This document shows positions 1 to 11,935 of a stretch of DNA of 64,000 nucleotides, piece after piece. A program made the translations under genes and the position numbers. Source of the stretch: Phoronis australis (taxonomy: Eukaryota > Phoronida > Phoronidae); NCBI GenBank assembly GCA_002633005.1, contig NMRA01000202.1, forward strand, positions 435,977 to 499,976, written 5' to 3'. Position 1 is the stretch's first letter; the number at the start of each line of letters is the position of its first letter. The notes beneath the pieces are model-generated. The model saw nothing but the letters and a program-made list of their open reading frames with translations, searched no databases and was not told the DNA's origin.

Positions 1-166
1 AATGTTATCTCACTAGTGAGTTAACTTTATGGGTTAGTACACGATTGTATCTGCCACCCGAGGCTAATATTGTGGTATAATATGCTTTATACCACAATTT
101 TAGCCTCGAATGGCAGATACAACCGTCTACTAACCCATAAAGTAATCTCACTAGTGAGATAACATT
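1..166. repeat. Long palindrome (hairpin module A)
   Basis: The left arm, starting AATGTTATCTCACTAGTGAG, is answered by a right arm ending CTCACTAGTGAGATAACATT, and the arms stay complementary inward through the CTAACCCATAAAG, GGCAGATACAA and TTGTGGTATA blocks, with a centre near 83. A few mismatches show it is not an exact assembly mirror. The inverted second copy of the element keeps only one arm. Confidence 0.8.
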
Positions 167-177
167 TTGGCGGGAAA

Positions 178-247
178 CCGAGGCCGGATTCGAACCCGGG
201 CCTCATAGTTTCGAGTCGCCGACTTTACCACTACACCACTCAGCGGC
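178..247 (-). repeat. tRNA-like module inside foldback element
   Basis: On the - strand a tRNA-type A box (TGGTGTAGTGGTAA) is followed by a B box (GGGTTCGAATCC) at the right spacing. The arms do not fold into a complete functional tRNA and the module is repeated in the second copy at 38165-38235, so this is a SINE-like internal promoter rather than a tRNA gene. Confidence 0.6.
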
Positions 248-783
248 TGACGTCATCGAACATGAAAATAGAATACTTAAATGAGCGCGCGCAACAATCC
301 CATGTTCAGCAAAGGGCATTGCACCGACATTTTACGCTATGAAAAATAAGACGCATAATTACCATAAAAACGATATTTCAATTCAGTGAAATTTTCTTTC
401 GTGTTCTCTCATTTTTAAATCACCGATCTCCAATTTGAATGCAGGTGTCGTGTGGCCGGATCCTTTGACTTGAGCATTATACTCAGTTACTAGTTGTGAC
501 TTACTTTAGCAGACGATATATTCCCGGTCGAAGCTTAGCGTGATAAAATGTGTAGTAAGCTATAATAGTTGCTAAACCTTAATTTATAGATTCACTTTGT
601 TTCTATTTTGTTTTATTTTTCAATTGCTTTGAGTAAAAGCATTATTTTACTAAAATAGCTCGGTTTTTCTTAAAAGGTCACGACTTCCGATCCCGGGCCT
701 ATGATATAGAAAGTAGTTACAAAGCCGAGGCGAGTCGAGAAAGGTAGATCGATTCATTGCTATGTTTCTCGTTCAGTATGTGG

Positions 784-957
784 TATAAATAGATTATCAC
801 GTGTTCTCAGTCGTTATACCCCTTATCTAAAAATCCTCGTGGACTTTGTAGAATTATCACCCTCGGAGCTAACGCCCCTCGGGCGATAATTCTCCAAAAT
901 CCATTCGGGCTCTAGATAACGGGCGATAACGACTTCGCCATGTAATAATCTATATTT
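784..957. repeat. Long palindrome (hairpin module B)
   Basis: The left arm (ATAAATAGATTAT, then AGTCGTTATA and TTATCTA blocks) pairs with the right arm (AACGGGCGATAACGACT, then TAATAATCTATATTTA), with the turn in the CCCTCGG..CCCGAGGG-type sequence around 870. It is the inner end of the element; the homologous module lies at 37451-37626. Confidence 0.75.
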
Positions 958-1257
958 ATGCGCTTGCTTTTTTAGAATGTTCCACTTTTGCATAAGACGC
1001 TATCAAAATGCCACTATTATAATTTTCTTGCATAAATCGAAAAGGAAGTGATATTTGAGCAAACTGCCGCAGTGTTTTGAGATATCATCACGAGCTTTTA
1101 TACCAAATAGAATTTAATCATGTTATTGACAGCATTGTTTTGCTATCGATGAATTTTCCTTTTTGCTACATTTTACTAAAATACATCATCACATCACCCA
1201 ATTAATGTCACATTGGTAAAATGTCTAAACATAAATTCTACAAGCATTCTACTTTCA

Positions 1258-1337
<80 letters not shown>

Positions 1338-1340
1338 ATA
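1258..1340. repeat. (TA)n microsatellite
   Basis: An uninterrupted run of alternating TA of about 50 bases, followed by interrupted TATATG/TATATA units. Simple dinucleotide repeat in intergenic DNA. Confidence 0.95.
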
Positions 1341-3038
1341 CGCTTACTAAGTTAAAATCTAGAGTTTTCTATATACTTTGCTAAATATGCAGACCTGTCA
1401 ATGAGGTCATACATAACCCGTGTCAAGACTGAAAACCACTTAAAACATTTTCTTTTAAAGCGACTATTAATCCACCATTTGGCACAAAGCAAGTTATAAT
1501 TTAGACCACCTACCGTTAAGACGTTATTCTCAAATTGATGCTTTGTCAAAAATATGTGATTTCTGGGAGTAGGAAAAACTGACAAATGATTTTTGACCGG
1601 GCTCTAAATAGTGACTTGTCACGGCTTGTCATTATTTGATTTGCCGATCAGAGGGTAATCTAGTTCAAAAAATTTTAAAAAATATATATATCAAAGTGAG
1701 TAATGTGTAACACGGCATACTGTTTGTCTATTTTCTGTTATCAAACTAAATGCCTTTTTGAGTACAACTTTGCACCTTGGCCGAGATCAAAAAATTATCG
1801 ACCATTCCCGTCTATTTCCGTGACCTGAGTTCCTGTGCATCAGTTAAGGAACGATTCCTGAATGACGACCATGTTGTCCATGAAAAAGTATTGACATCAC
1901 CGTGAGCGTAAATGCGCTGTTGTATTGTTTGTTTGTTTTTGATTCTCATTTTAGTTCTTTTTATACAAACTTGATTATTTGTTGTCTACATTTTATCTGT
2001 TCTTTGCATATCACGAATGGTATTTAATGCAATCATGAGTTTGTGGAATATGTCGCATCTTCCGCAGCCAACACTCAGCCCTGACCCATCGCAAGGGTAA
2101 GTCAAATTTCAGCAAGAGGCTTTATCTGGATGTACTTGTCGTCACAACCGGAAGTCACGTTTTATAAAACACTAAGTCATTGTATGCTCGAACATGGAAT
2201 AACGGACACTTATGTTAAGCCTACAACAGAAGAATCAAAAATGCCAAGACTAATTTCGAGTTCGATTTCGAATAAAATGATCAGAACCACAAGCCATAGA
2301 TGACCACGATAAATACGATAAAGTGTAATCTTCACTGCAGCGTTTGGATGGCGTGAACGTATCGCTTACCTAAAACGTGTTTGACACATGTACTCACGAG
2401 CCAATACATACTTACATTTCATCTTAATTTGTATATAATTACTTCTTTGCGTTATGTTTTAATTTTATACACATTCTGTATACAAAAATGGTTGTGTTTT
2501 TACCGAGGTAAAATGCATCACGTTGCAACAGAAATAGAGAGGCGATATTTGGACAATAAATCCGATGACAGAACACCTTTATATCAAAGAGACAAATACC
2601 AGCGTTGTGGAAGTAGGAATAAGTCACGGAATGCGAATAATAGTGAGTGTTCACTGGCATATATAATTACTGGAAATTGCGCTTGTCAAGATTAAACTTT
2701 TTAATTAGTTGATTTTGGTTAAACATCATATTAAGAGTTGACCTTATATGCCAGCAGTGGCCCAAATCAGCCAAATCAACGAGGGCGAACTAACACACAC
2801 GCTGGAAATGACAATAAATTCTGAGTGCATCCTTATTAGCTGGATATTTATCAGGACATCAGTTTTTATGATTGAGAAAAAAGGAATTACCAAACAGGTT
2901 GAAAGCAGTCACTGAAACCATCCGCTCACCGCATCCATTATTATCAGGCCAGTTTCACTCAGTCACAGAGTTCTTTTTTGGGACATTAACAGATTCCTTG
3001 GCTTCTGTCAGTTTCTAAGTAGTATTTACATGCATAAA
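1341..3038. other. Intergenic, no supported gene
   Basis: Short open frames only, none with coding-like composition or conserved motifs. A small frame beginning at 2035 and ending at a good donor (AAGG|GTAAGT near 2096) was considered as a first exon for aquaporin 1, but its phase does not match the exon at 3959. Confidence 0.5.
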
Positions 3039-3206
3039 TGTAAGGGACAAGATGTCGTATTTAAGTATGGGTGCATACAGTACAAGTCTAAATAAACCAC
3101 CGCTCTTGAGCTCTGTGACCTACCTTCCTTGGTCGCATTACACCGTCACGAGCAGAACTACCCTGCCTATGAGCAATTTCGGGGTCTAAGGAAGAAAAAC
3201 ACACAG
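3039..3206 (+). mobile_element. Possible LTR fragment
   Basis: A stretch starting TGTAAGGGACAAGATG carries a TATA-like TTTAAGTAT, then a polyadenylation hexamer AATAAA followed by a CTCTTGAGCTCTGTG block, and ends in ACACACAG directly before TGGTATCTAG, which resembles a tRNA primer-binding site. This order (promoter, poly(A) signal, CA end, PBS) is that of a retrovirus-like LTR. No gag or pol is visible and no second LTR was found, so it could be a solo LTR or a chance resemblance. Confidence 0.25.
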
Positions 3207-3958
3207 TGGTATCTAGTCTTGGTACAATGCTGTATACCAAATATACAGCTTTGCACCGATGTGGGTAAAAAGTGGTAAGATAAAATCTGACACAAATTTA
3301 GTGTCATTAAAAACTACAGTCTTCCTGGAGTAAACTAACTTAGTTAACGGTGTTAGAAAAAATGACGTTCTACCGTTATTCTGCTGCTAAAGTTGTGGAC
3401 CGATCTTTAGCGATGGCTTTCAGCCCCATGAAATATTGCGTCACCTATTGGCCAGTTTCTTTTTTTCGCCGATTCGTCAAACAACTTTTGTTCTTTCACG
3501 ATGTTGCGTAAACGTCACAGCAAATTATCGGAACTGGTTTCACTTCACTATAATTTTTTAGAATTTTGATACCGAAAAACCGAGTTTTAGAAGAATTTTT
3601 GCTGTTGCCAAGCTATCATCATCTCCCGAGAGATGTCGCAAAAATTGAGGAAATGGCGCGTGCCAGAACAAATACATAACTGCAAGTAACTGGAATGATT
3701 TTTTAAGTTATTTCTAGAATGCGGTGCGCCCATAGTTGTTTTTTCAGTATATGTAAAGTGGGTACGTAAGACCAAATTTCTGCCTTACGTAAAAAGTCAC
3801 TTTAATGAAACAGACCATAGAGAGGGTTACAGAGCATTTCTTCATTTCGAGAAGTGGCTTAGTTAGTATTCTGTTAATTAATTGAAACAAAGTTTGATAT
3901 CCTTTAAATATATACTTGAAATAGTAAATATTTAAGAAACGATGTCTATTTTTTCCAG

Positions 3959-4262
3959 CCCGAACTCCTGTGGAGACCGCGTCCAGAACTTATCCCGCAA
4001 TATACGAAGACCAGAACCGTGGCCAGCTTCAACGAAAACCGTCTCTGTTTGAGCGGATATTTGTGATGGACCCAGAAACAAATCAGAAACCTCGCAGCGT
4101 CTTCACCATTGTGGTCAGACCCCTCCTGGCAGAGTGTTACGGACTACTGATCTTCGTGTTCATGGGTACAATGGCCATATCGACTCACAAAGGTCTACTA
4201 GTTGCTGCCCTCGCTCACGGTTTAACTATCTTTTTTCTTGTCGCCAGTCTAGGTCACATCAG
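3959..4262 (+). CDS. Aquaporin-8-like gene 1, first recognised exon
   Basis: Codes for the N-terminal tail, the first transmembrane helix (LLAECYGLLIFVFMGTMAI) and the start of helix 2 with the conserved LAHG, ending at GGTCACATCAG followed by a GTACAG donor, phase 2. The 3' splice site is TTTTTTCCAG. Read from the acceptor, the frame is open with no ATG until 4066, where GTGATGG gives a good start context; translation may begin there, or an upstream coding exon may supply the start. The equivalent exon of gene 2 carries its own ATG. The encoded protein is a six-helix water or small-solute channel of the plasma or internal membrane. The next exon supplies the first NPA. Confidence 0.85.
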
Positions 4263-4450
4263 GTACAGTGCCGCATAGTTTTAGCCATCTTTAAGTGTCC
4301 GTATTTAGGCACGTTAGTACCACAAATAGTCTGACATAACATCATGTCAATACACAGGGTGTCCATGAAGAGATTTACGTCCATCTGGGTTAGCCTTGTC
4401 AATCAATAGGCCCCCTATCAGATTGAAATGAAAAGTGCTGACCAGCCTCC

Positions 4451-4591
4451 CGTTCAGTAACGCTAGGACCTAGCTTAAAAGCAAGACCTTGCGAGATTAC
4501 GCGAGATCTTGCAGTGTATTTCAAATAAGAGCACGTGACCTTGACTAGCTTTTGGCTAGGTCCTAGCGTAGGTCCTAGCGTCTACTGAACG
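4451..4591 (+). mobile_element. Small inverted-repeat transposon (MITE A), copy 1
   Basis: About 140 bp, starting CGTTCAGTAACGCTAGGACC and ending GGTCCTAGCGTCTACTGAACG, so the ends are inverted repeats. The 3' part repeats GTCCTAGCGTAG internally. Inside are GCAAGAC and GCGAGATTACGCGAGAT blocks that recur in the copies at 52103-52244 (reversed) and 62279-62418. It has no coding capacity and lies in an intron of aquaporin 1. Confidence 0.85.
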
Positions 4592-4656
4592 CACGCCAGC
4601 ATTAAGCAATGTTAGTTCAACTTAATGCAACCTAGCGACACGCTCTCCAGCAATCA

Positions 4657-4718
4657 CTGGTAGTGTAGTAGTAGTGGTGGTGGTAGAGGTGGTGGTGGTG
4701 GGGGTGGAGGTAGTAGCT
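4657..4718 (+). repeat. GGT/GTA-rich simple repeat
   Basis: Impure trinucleotide run of GTAGTGGTGGTGG units in the first intron of aquaporin 1. Confidence 0.85.
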
Positions 4719-5131
4719 AAATGTAGTCTTTGTTCAAGTTTGTGGACAGAGAGTTAAGTGAGATGATCAAACAATCAAAAGGAGTTGGACACTGTCCGTT
4801 AACAATGACTAAATTCAAATGCCACGCATGAAAGGCAGAGGAATATGACCTATCTGACTTGAGTCTTTTGACGCCTCGGATACTCCAGTTAATTGGCGCA
4901 TATGTAAGCAATCCGGAAACATTGAATGGAATCAAATCTCAAACATCAGTAATAGAGGAATGCGATATGACGTTGTTAGGGACTTCCGTAACGATCTCAA
5001 GAAGAGCCCGATACTTAGCTACAAGGTTTTCACGAGGCTAACGAAATGCAGGCATCGGGCTTACAACACTTTTTCTCCGGCTAGCGCATTCCACACCTAC
5101 GACTTACACAAGAGTATTTTTGTGTTTGCAG

Positions 5132-5258
5132 CGGCGGTCATTTCAACCCAGCTGTGACCCTTGGCCTTGCTCTGAGCGGTGGCATCAAGCCCGTACTTGC
5201 CTTCTTCTACATCGTTGCCCAACTGGTTGGCAGTCTCATCGGCTCTTCGTTTGCAATG
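5132..5258 (+). CDS. Aquaporin-8-like gene 1, exon with first NPA
   Basis: Starts after GTGTTTGCAG, completes the split serine codon (AG|C) and reads GGHFNPAVTLGLALSGGIKP, containing the first NPA pore motif, then the helix 3 segment AFFYIVAQLVGSLIGSSFAM. It ends in phase 0 at a GTAAGG donor. Its 127-base length and both phases equal those of the matching exon of gene 2 (27717-27843). NPA is the hydrogen-bonding constriction of aquaporins, and here it is intact. Confidence 0.95.
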
Positions 5259-7312
5259 GTAAGGACAATATACAAGCGTGATACACGAATCCTAGCTGCA
5301 GAACACTATATTAGGCTAACCCTTGCCTGTCTCCACAAAACACCTATCTTGTTACGCAAGAACTCTTACCACGCAAAAGACAAAGCCTCACGATGGAAGA
5401 TTCTTTCTGCTTGGTAAGAGTTTTACCGGAAGAGTTACCTCTCGTGAGAAGGGTATATACAGGTGGTAAGTGTTTGATCGGCTGCCTGTCGCATGAGCTT
5501 GAAATACCACCTGGTAAGAGACGGCGAATTCAAGTAGTTTTTTGTACTAGTAAACACCTAAACTGCCTGTAAAAAAGTATTTGCAGACACGGAGCTACTG
5601 ACAGAATCCTCGTTGCCCTATATTTTGAATTAACAAAATGACACCTTTGCTGATTGCGATTCCCAATGAAGCAAAACTACTGGTGGTGAAGAATGCAGAG
5701 AAAGTGAGGTGATGAAAGAACGCATCAGTATTTGCGGAAATATCGACATATTCGACAGGAATGTCTACTTTTCCACACCATTTTAACAAAAGTGCATCTG
5801 CCGAAAAGTGAATGCCTTGGTTTGGGAAACGATGTCAAAGTACACAACGCTCTTATTGACTTGAATCTTAACAGTTGTTGGAAACGATGCCTGTCGTCTG
5901 TTGTCAAATGTTTGGCTGAGTTTCATTAACGGGAAATGTTTCTACTTAATCGTTGTTTACTGCCATCTGGTACGCGAAAATAGTGAAACCTTATTGTTAC
6001 AAACGTAAATCTGGAGATAACCCAACACACTCCCATTCTACGACGCCAAACTCAAGTATGGTTACATGAGTTTAAATAAGCGGCTGACTAACTGAAATAG
6101 ACTTAGGCGAAGCTATAATATAGCGATTACCGAGATCTTGGCACATCTACGCTGGTCATCGGATGATGAGGGTCTCGTAAAGCGCTTGCAGTGTGGGCTC
6201 CCCACTTAAAAAGTTTCTGCTAATGCGTTCCACGGTTAAAGAGGTCAAAGTTGAAACCACAGATGTGTCCAACGTGACATCGTTATTCTCGAAAAGCTTA
6301 GGCATTCCGCTGAGAGCATCGGATAAGATCCCCATGGCACCTGGCTGGTTCTTCATGCTCAAGTCGTACTCTTTTATCATGATGACGTTGAAGTCGTAGT
6401 AGTGTGCATGTTTTTAATTATCTGGCGACGCGACGATGGCGGGCAAAAGCTATATTAAGAGGAGCGTCGTGAAAGACGAGACCAAGAGCTTCGCCTTCTA
6501 TGCTCGAGTACTTGGGAGTTTGCCATTTTGTGACACGTTATTTCTAGGGTCAGTAGTTGGTTCATGTCGCTGCATGACAGGCATGAGTCAGGCGTAAGGG
6601 GAGACGTGAGATCATAGAAAGTGCTATCGTCGTCATCTTGCCAATCAAAGGGAAGAAATAGAACTGAATTCTTCCACCTTCTTGTTAGGCTTAGTTTGAT
6701 TCTGCCTTTCGAATAAAGACTCCCAAAGAAATTCATTTGTAGGACCTTGATGTGACATTTGGAACAATTGAAGACCAATCCAGACCTACCCTGCTACACG
6801 CAGGAGATTGAGACGACAGGCATCTTGCTTCACTTCGGTTGATTCATATACCGCATTATCGTTATACGATTCCAACGCAACCAGAAAATTATCAAAGCTT
6901 GTCGCCAGAAATCAAAAGGGCTCCGCAACATAGATTTGTTTCCATATCCTGAATGTCCGGTGGAAACCCACGTCTGGTTTTTGCAATGGAATCGGCCGCT
7001 CGGAGATCCAAACAAAGGATGTGGCGCATTGCTGGTTCTATTACAACTTATAAGACGACCGCCCCTGGTGTCCGACTAGCTAACGTCTTTGTTGCTTTTC
7101 CAACTTCTGATTTTGAGAAACAGGAGCTTCAATTCCCAAATTGGCCATTGAGCAAGGACGTAATTGTTGTCCACACCGGTTGATTGTTTGACTGAGCACC
7201 AACAATCAAAGCCCTTGTACCCGTATTCAGCGTTCCTGTGCTAGTTCTGTCTTTCGGAGCGTGGATTACACATACATGCTTTTTCATTTTGTTTTATTTT
7301 ATTTATACCCAG
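5259..7312 (+). other. Intron of aquaporin 1
   Basis: About 2 kb of non-coding sequence with normal GT..AG ends (GTAAGG at 5259; CCCAG at 7312). Open frames around 6156-6399 and 6455-6778 exist on both strands but have no recognisable domain and no splice context that I trust. Confidence 0.6.
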
Positions 7313-7530
7313 CTTGCGCTACCCTATATGACCTTCACGAAAATCAATGGCGGCGCGAACACACTCACAACAACAGATGGCGTATCCTTCACTATGGGTC
7401 TTATATGCGAGTGCTTGACCACGATGGCGCTTGTGACTACTGTGCTCAACTCTGCCTTCGACACTGACGGCAAAAACCCACTGGCGCCGCTGGCCATCGG
7501 TATTACTGTTGGAGTCGACATTCTTGCAAC
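7313..7530 (+). CDS. Aquaporin-8-like gene 1, third recognised exon
   Basis: Phase 0 start after TTTATACCCAG. Encodes the extracellular loop C, helix 4 (MGLICECLTTMALVTTVLNS), loop D and helix 5 with GITVGVDILAT; the VDIL signature just before the second NPA is characteristic of AQP8-type channels. It ends AC|GTAAGC in phase 2, as in gene 2. Three residues in loop C (TLTTTDG) replace the asparagine-rich loop of gene 2, so no N-glycosylation sequon is seen here. Confidence 0.95.
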
Positions 7531-7986
7531 GTAAGCTGTCTTCCTACTTTCAAATGCTAATTAATGTTGTTCAGAAAACTGTTTTTTTCAGTGATTGGTG
7601 ACGGTTGCGGTCGCTTCTAACCGGTTTACATGTCAGTTTGGCAATAACACAACGAACACTTTCTAGTAGACGCATTGTACACTAGGTCCAAAAAGTATAC
7701 GCCTAAAGAATACGAATATAAGTGAATTGAAAACAAGTCTTTTGCAAACATAAAGCCTTTATTTCATGTATTTCAATAGCCTCATTCCCAGCCCAAATTG
7801 TCACATGTTTTACATGTGACAACCAGACCCTCATGATAGTACATGCCCGACTTGTCACATGGGGACGTCATATATTGATTCAAATTGTTACAATTCACAC
7901 GTTTGGGTCGTTGTCATCCTACATTTGGGCTTGTGCAAGGCAGACATGAATACATTTGTCAAATCTCATCTCTGTCTTTAATTTAG

Positions 7987-8121
7987 AGGTCACATCAGTG
8001 GTGCGTCCATGAACCCTGCACGAAGTTTTGGCCCTGCAGTGCTCGCAAACATCTGGCAGGACCACATCTTAAATTGGATCGGCCCGTTCTCCGGCGCTAT
8101 GGTCGCGTCTTTTATGTACAG
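7987..8121 (+). CDS. Aquaporin-8-like gene 1, exon with second NPA
   Basis: Begins after TTTAATTTAG; the split threonine codon then runs into [18 protein letters not shown], the second NPA with the selectivity-filter arginine after it. Helix 6 follows (LNWIGPFSGAMVASFMY). Ends AG|GTAGGT in phase 2. A terminal exon encoding the cytoplasmic tail must follow but is not firmly identified; 11881-11935 is one weak candidate. Confidence 0.95.
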
Positions 8122-8247
8122 GTAGGTTTGAGCATCACGCTTTGGTTTCATAGTCACAACTTATACAATCTTTCCGTAACCGTAGTTGTTTTTGTTCTGT
8201 TTTGTACTAGTCCGATGTCTTTTAATCTTTTCCCTCATTTCTGTTTT

Positions 8248-8415
8248 ATTTTTATCATCATCATCATCATCATCATTATCATCATCATCATCATCATCGT
8301 CATCATCATCATCATTCTCATCATCATCATCATCATCATCATCATCACCGTCATTATCATCATTACTGTCACCGTCGCTATCTTCGTCATCATCCTCATC
8401 TTCATCCTCAACACT
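8248..8415 (+). repeat. (TCA)n trinucleotide repeat
   Basis: About 170 bases of TCA/ATC repeats with scattered substitutions, just downstream of the second-NPA exon of aquaporin 1. It produces long artefactual frames on both strands (runs of I, S or M). It lies in the presumed last intron. Confidence 0.95.
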
Positions 8416-11300
8416 GGCATCATCTTATCGATTGATCGTTCATTTACGTTGAACAAACCCTTGTTCCTTAATCAATTTTGTCCCCATTGTTTCCATACCA
8501 CAATGACGACTGTCTTCATTGTCCTCTTCGATCTCGTCATCCTCATCACGATCATCGTTATTCTTTTCTGTCAAACTCTTCAATTTTAGCCTTCTGGGTC
8601 CAGGGTATAATTGACCTATCGCCAGGATTACGACTGACGGCTTAACTGACCAATCAGAACGCAGCATTCTTGACACACCTTCGTCTGCGTTTCAAAGCCG
8701 CGATTTTACCCGACAAACAATACGTCCTCGTGTAAAACTTAGCTCAAGAAATTGCGTGATAAGAATGGTGATACGGTGTTGATATGGCGTGTGTAATTCT
8801 GACAGCCCGGTTATGTACAGTAATAGCTCCAGAAGAATATTCCCTCATTTTTTGGCATCTCCTAAGCCGAAAAGTGATATCGAAATGTTTAAATTATGTA
8901 TCAAACTGTGCGAACGGGGACGTACACGAGCAGCTGAACTTGGCAATGTTGCTTGATTACTTGAAGGACAAACACAACTACATTTGTTCCAAGTTACACA
9001 CTTTCAGTTTTGGTGGCTATAGTGTAGGCTTATCTGATTTTGACTCCGGAGTTTCACTCCTCCGGTCGCCTTTGTCTCGGCACCTGCTGGATTTCACCAC
9101 TATAGTCTAGCGATAGTTCCTGGAAATTGTTTTCATATTTTTACTATTTCGACCTATAGACATGGTTTTGTTTCGTAGCAGAGGTACATTTTTTTGCTAT
9201 TCATATACCAGTAAGCTGGCGTTCAACTGATTTTTTTCCAAAATTAAGAGATTCGATCGGCACAGGGAGGGGCACTGGATTACTGAACTCAAAGCCTTGT
9301 TTGAGCTGTTTTCACGAAAAAATAAACAGTTGAATTACTTTTTGATGAGAACCTCTAGTATACACTTCGCCTGTAGAGTTACAGAGAGCTCATTTTGAAG
9401 TTGTTAAAACATGATATTTAGATTTATGAAGCTTTAAAAAAGGGATTTGAGTTATCTTTTGTAAGTAGCCATTGTTGCCACTACACCAGACTTGTCATTT
9501 TTGTAACCATACCACAGTTTAATGATCATGCTACGTTTAAAAATAACTTCAAGCTACCTATATGTAGTGAAAGTCCATAAAAGATAAGCCTAACTTAATG
9601 TCTTAATGGTACAATTACGTGCATTAACTGATTTGACTTGGACACAGCCCTAGACCTACCGGAGCTAGCTGTTTGACTTGGACAAGATAAGTGTGTACCT
9701 GAACTATGAACCTGAGTTTTTTATTCGAAATATTTCGTTCGAAGATTGGAAAAGCGTAATTAGTACTATCGACTCGACCTACTTTACTCGGGGAGGCCCA
9801 CTTTTCATTTGGCGGATTAGCAGACGACAGAATGAAAATATCGGCGAATCTTCACTGATTTTGTTCGAATGATCCTAAAATCTATGACATCGTATAGATA
9901 ATTCGACTTTAAGGTACATACCCAGCTTTACTTGAACATATCGCATCAGTGGCCTTGTCATTTATCAGGTGAAGGTGAACCCCGTGTGGGGTTCTTCGGA
10001 TTTTCGCTGACTCCGAAATACTTTTCCTCGAACACTTATGTTTTCATCGTTACCTTCGCAAAATCTGGCACCTGCAATAAATGACTCGGGCCACCTGCAA
10101 ACACCAGACGTGGATCACCAAACATGCGTGCGCACTTTATGATATTGCTTGGAACACTAAACGTGAAGCGTTTTTTATTTTATTCCGGAAATTTGGCCGG
10201 AGGTAGATAGCAAAGTTTTAGTCGGTCTTTGGGGAGATGCCAAAATCCAAGGCTTTTTCTCAGGGACAGTGCGCTTGCATACAAAAAGATTTGGAAGTAA
10301 TTTTTATATGTTCCTATGATGTAATCCGATTTGCCAGGTCTGGTCGGGTCGGTGGCCCTCGCCAGGTACGGCAACCGCAGAAGAAATGGCGGAGAGAATC
10401 GTCATGTAAACAGTCACATGTTACCGTTAAAATGTTGGCGTAAAACAGCGACGAAAAAGCATAAACGTTTTTCACATGTAAAAGCTGTTCTCGTCTATCC
10501 CTAAATTTTAACATGGAAAAAGTTACACGTCATACACTTTCATAATGTCGAAATATTTGACCTCAAATTTTGACAAATATACTTTAAACTGAAATTATAG
10601 TTTCAAACTGCCAAAAGATCATGAATAGCAAAACTTTACGTTTGGTTGTGTGTAAATACCTTTTCTCGTAAACATAAAAATGTGTAATTAGTTTTTGTAA
10701 CTTGAAAAGTGAATGTTCCGTCTTTGCGTGGGCGCCCTCGTTGCTTACATAATGTCTGCGACGTCCTTGTATGCGCTTCAGCGTTCTCGTCAACGCCATT
10801 GGTGTCCGCAGCGCTGCTGTTTGCGTTAATTTGTTGTTACTTTATCGCGTAGATGAACTATGCTGGTGTTCGTGCGTACCAGCAAGCCTCAAAAACCACA
10901 GGGGTATTAAGCGGGGGTCGAGGGCAAGATTATGGAAAATGAAAATGGTGACTTTTGAGTACATGAAATTCCGTAGAACCCACGGAGAGCGGTGAAACTG
11001 ACAAGTCACCAGGTGAATACCGAAGTAGCGTCACCGACCAATTGGAGGGAGGAGAGTTGCCACGTGATTGAAACATCACTGGCAGATATTTTCTTTAAAC
11101 ATTTTTCTGTATAAGACAAATAAGAGCTTCGATGAATTTCGAGGCAAAATGGTCAAAATATGTCGTTGGGAGTTAATTGTGTAAAATAAGACAGCAGATA
11201 CCCTGGAGTTATTGGAAATGAATATTCAAAATGTAAAAAGACTGAAATTCCTTTAACACCCTGAAAGCATTAAGTTGCACGTGGAATATCCTGGGAAGAT
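8416..11300. other. Intergenic or intronic, no supported gene
   Basis: If aquaporin 1 has a distant last exon, this is its last intron. Short open frames on both strands show no motif or splice context worth naming. Confidence 0.5.
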
Positions 11301-11308
11301 ATACAATA

Positions 11309-11374
11309 CTTTCTAATTGGTGCCTACTTCCTTGCTCCATTCCTTATACATGTGTGTTGTAACCAATTAGAAAG
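11309..11374. repeat. Short inverted repeat
   Basis: CTTTCTAATTGGT at 11309-11321 is exactly answered by ACCAATTAGAAAG at 11362-11374 across a 40-base spacer. Possibly the ends of a very small transposon or a stem-loop. Confidence 0.6.
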
Positions 11375-11880
11375 CTTAAACGTGGCAAAACTCCTGCAAA
11401 ATTAACATATTTTGACCTACTACAACGAGTTCATTTACAATATAAGACTTAAAGAGGCATTTTGGACTGCCCGATTCTCGCCAACTGTCCTCGAATTGTA
11501 AGAAGATGTTCGCAAAAAGAGCTAAGGTGGAAGTAATTACTACATGTCCACTTAGTGGTTGGTTATTCACATTGGGGTATGCAATCATTTTTGCGTCATA
11601 TTTGCCGGATGGCATGTAGTGTGGGCGCTCTCCTAAATGGAAGACATAACTTCGGTACTCATTCTGGTTTGATCAGACAGATATAATATATAGAATGTCT
11701 AGGCTTTGGCCTCTCGGTGACATACCCCCAATGTACATAGTAGGTTGACATCAATTCCCGCCTAATAAACCACATGAAAGAATGATTTGCTCTTCTATCA
11801 TATGATGCTGTGATTCAACAGCGCCTTCTCACTCACTTGAGGGGAAAGATGACTGTGCCTTCTGAGAGTGATTTTTTTAG

Positions 11881-11935
11881 TCGAGGCGAAAACCCTCTTC
11901 CCCAATCGCTACTCATCAAAAATGCTGTAACATGA
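11881..11935 (+). CDS. Candidate last exon of aquaporin 1 (weak)
   Basis: After a good polypyrimidine 3' splice site (GTGATTTTTTTAG) the phase required by the donor at 8121 gives a short frame, (S)RGENPLPQSLLIKNAVT, then TGA. Gene 2 ends with a tail of 27 residues containing TGIKN and a short basic end, so length class and phase fit, but sequence similarity is minimal. Other acceptors downstream (for example near 14986 and 15896) also give short frames. Treat as a hypothesis. Confidence 0.2.

Larger units (their letters stand above)
1..959 (-). repeat. Foldback repeat element, copy 1
   Basis: A roughly 0.95-kb element whose reverse complement recurs at 37451-38328, with matching order of modules: terminal palindrome (1-166), tRNA-like module (178-247), a shared unique middle (for example the stretch around 531-600), and a second palindrome (784-957). 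No reading frame for a transposase is visible, so it is non-autonomous. The window starts inside or at the edge of the element, so the outer boundary is not seen. The family is not one I recognise. Confidence 0.75.

Noticed and set aside
178-247. Functional tRNA genes (also 12790, 38165, 41215, 41585, 43303)
   Set aside because: A and B boxes are present but acceptor and T stems do not pair, and some are repeated within larger elements; all are called tRNA-derived repeats.
2035-2096. Short exon (MSLWNMSHLPQPTLSPDPSQ) with a good GTAAGT donor as first exon of aquaporin 1
   Set aside because: It ends in phase 2, whereas the exon at 3959 needs a phase 1 partner; direct joining gives a frame with a stop.
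8074-8589. 171-codon + frame and overlapping Ser- and Met-rich frames
   Set aside because: They are translations of the (TCA)n repeat joined to the end of the aquaporin 1 exon; no protein is implied.
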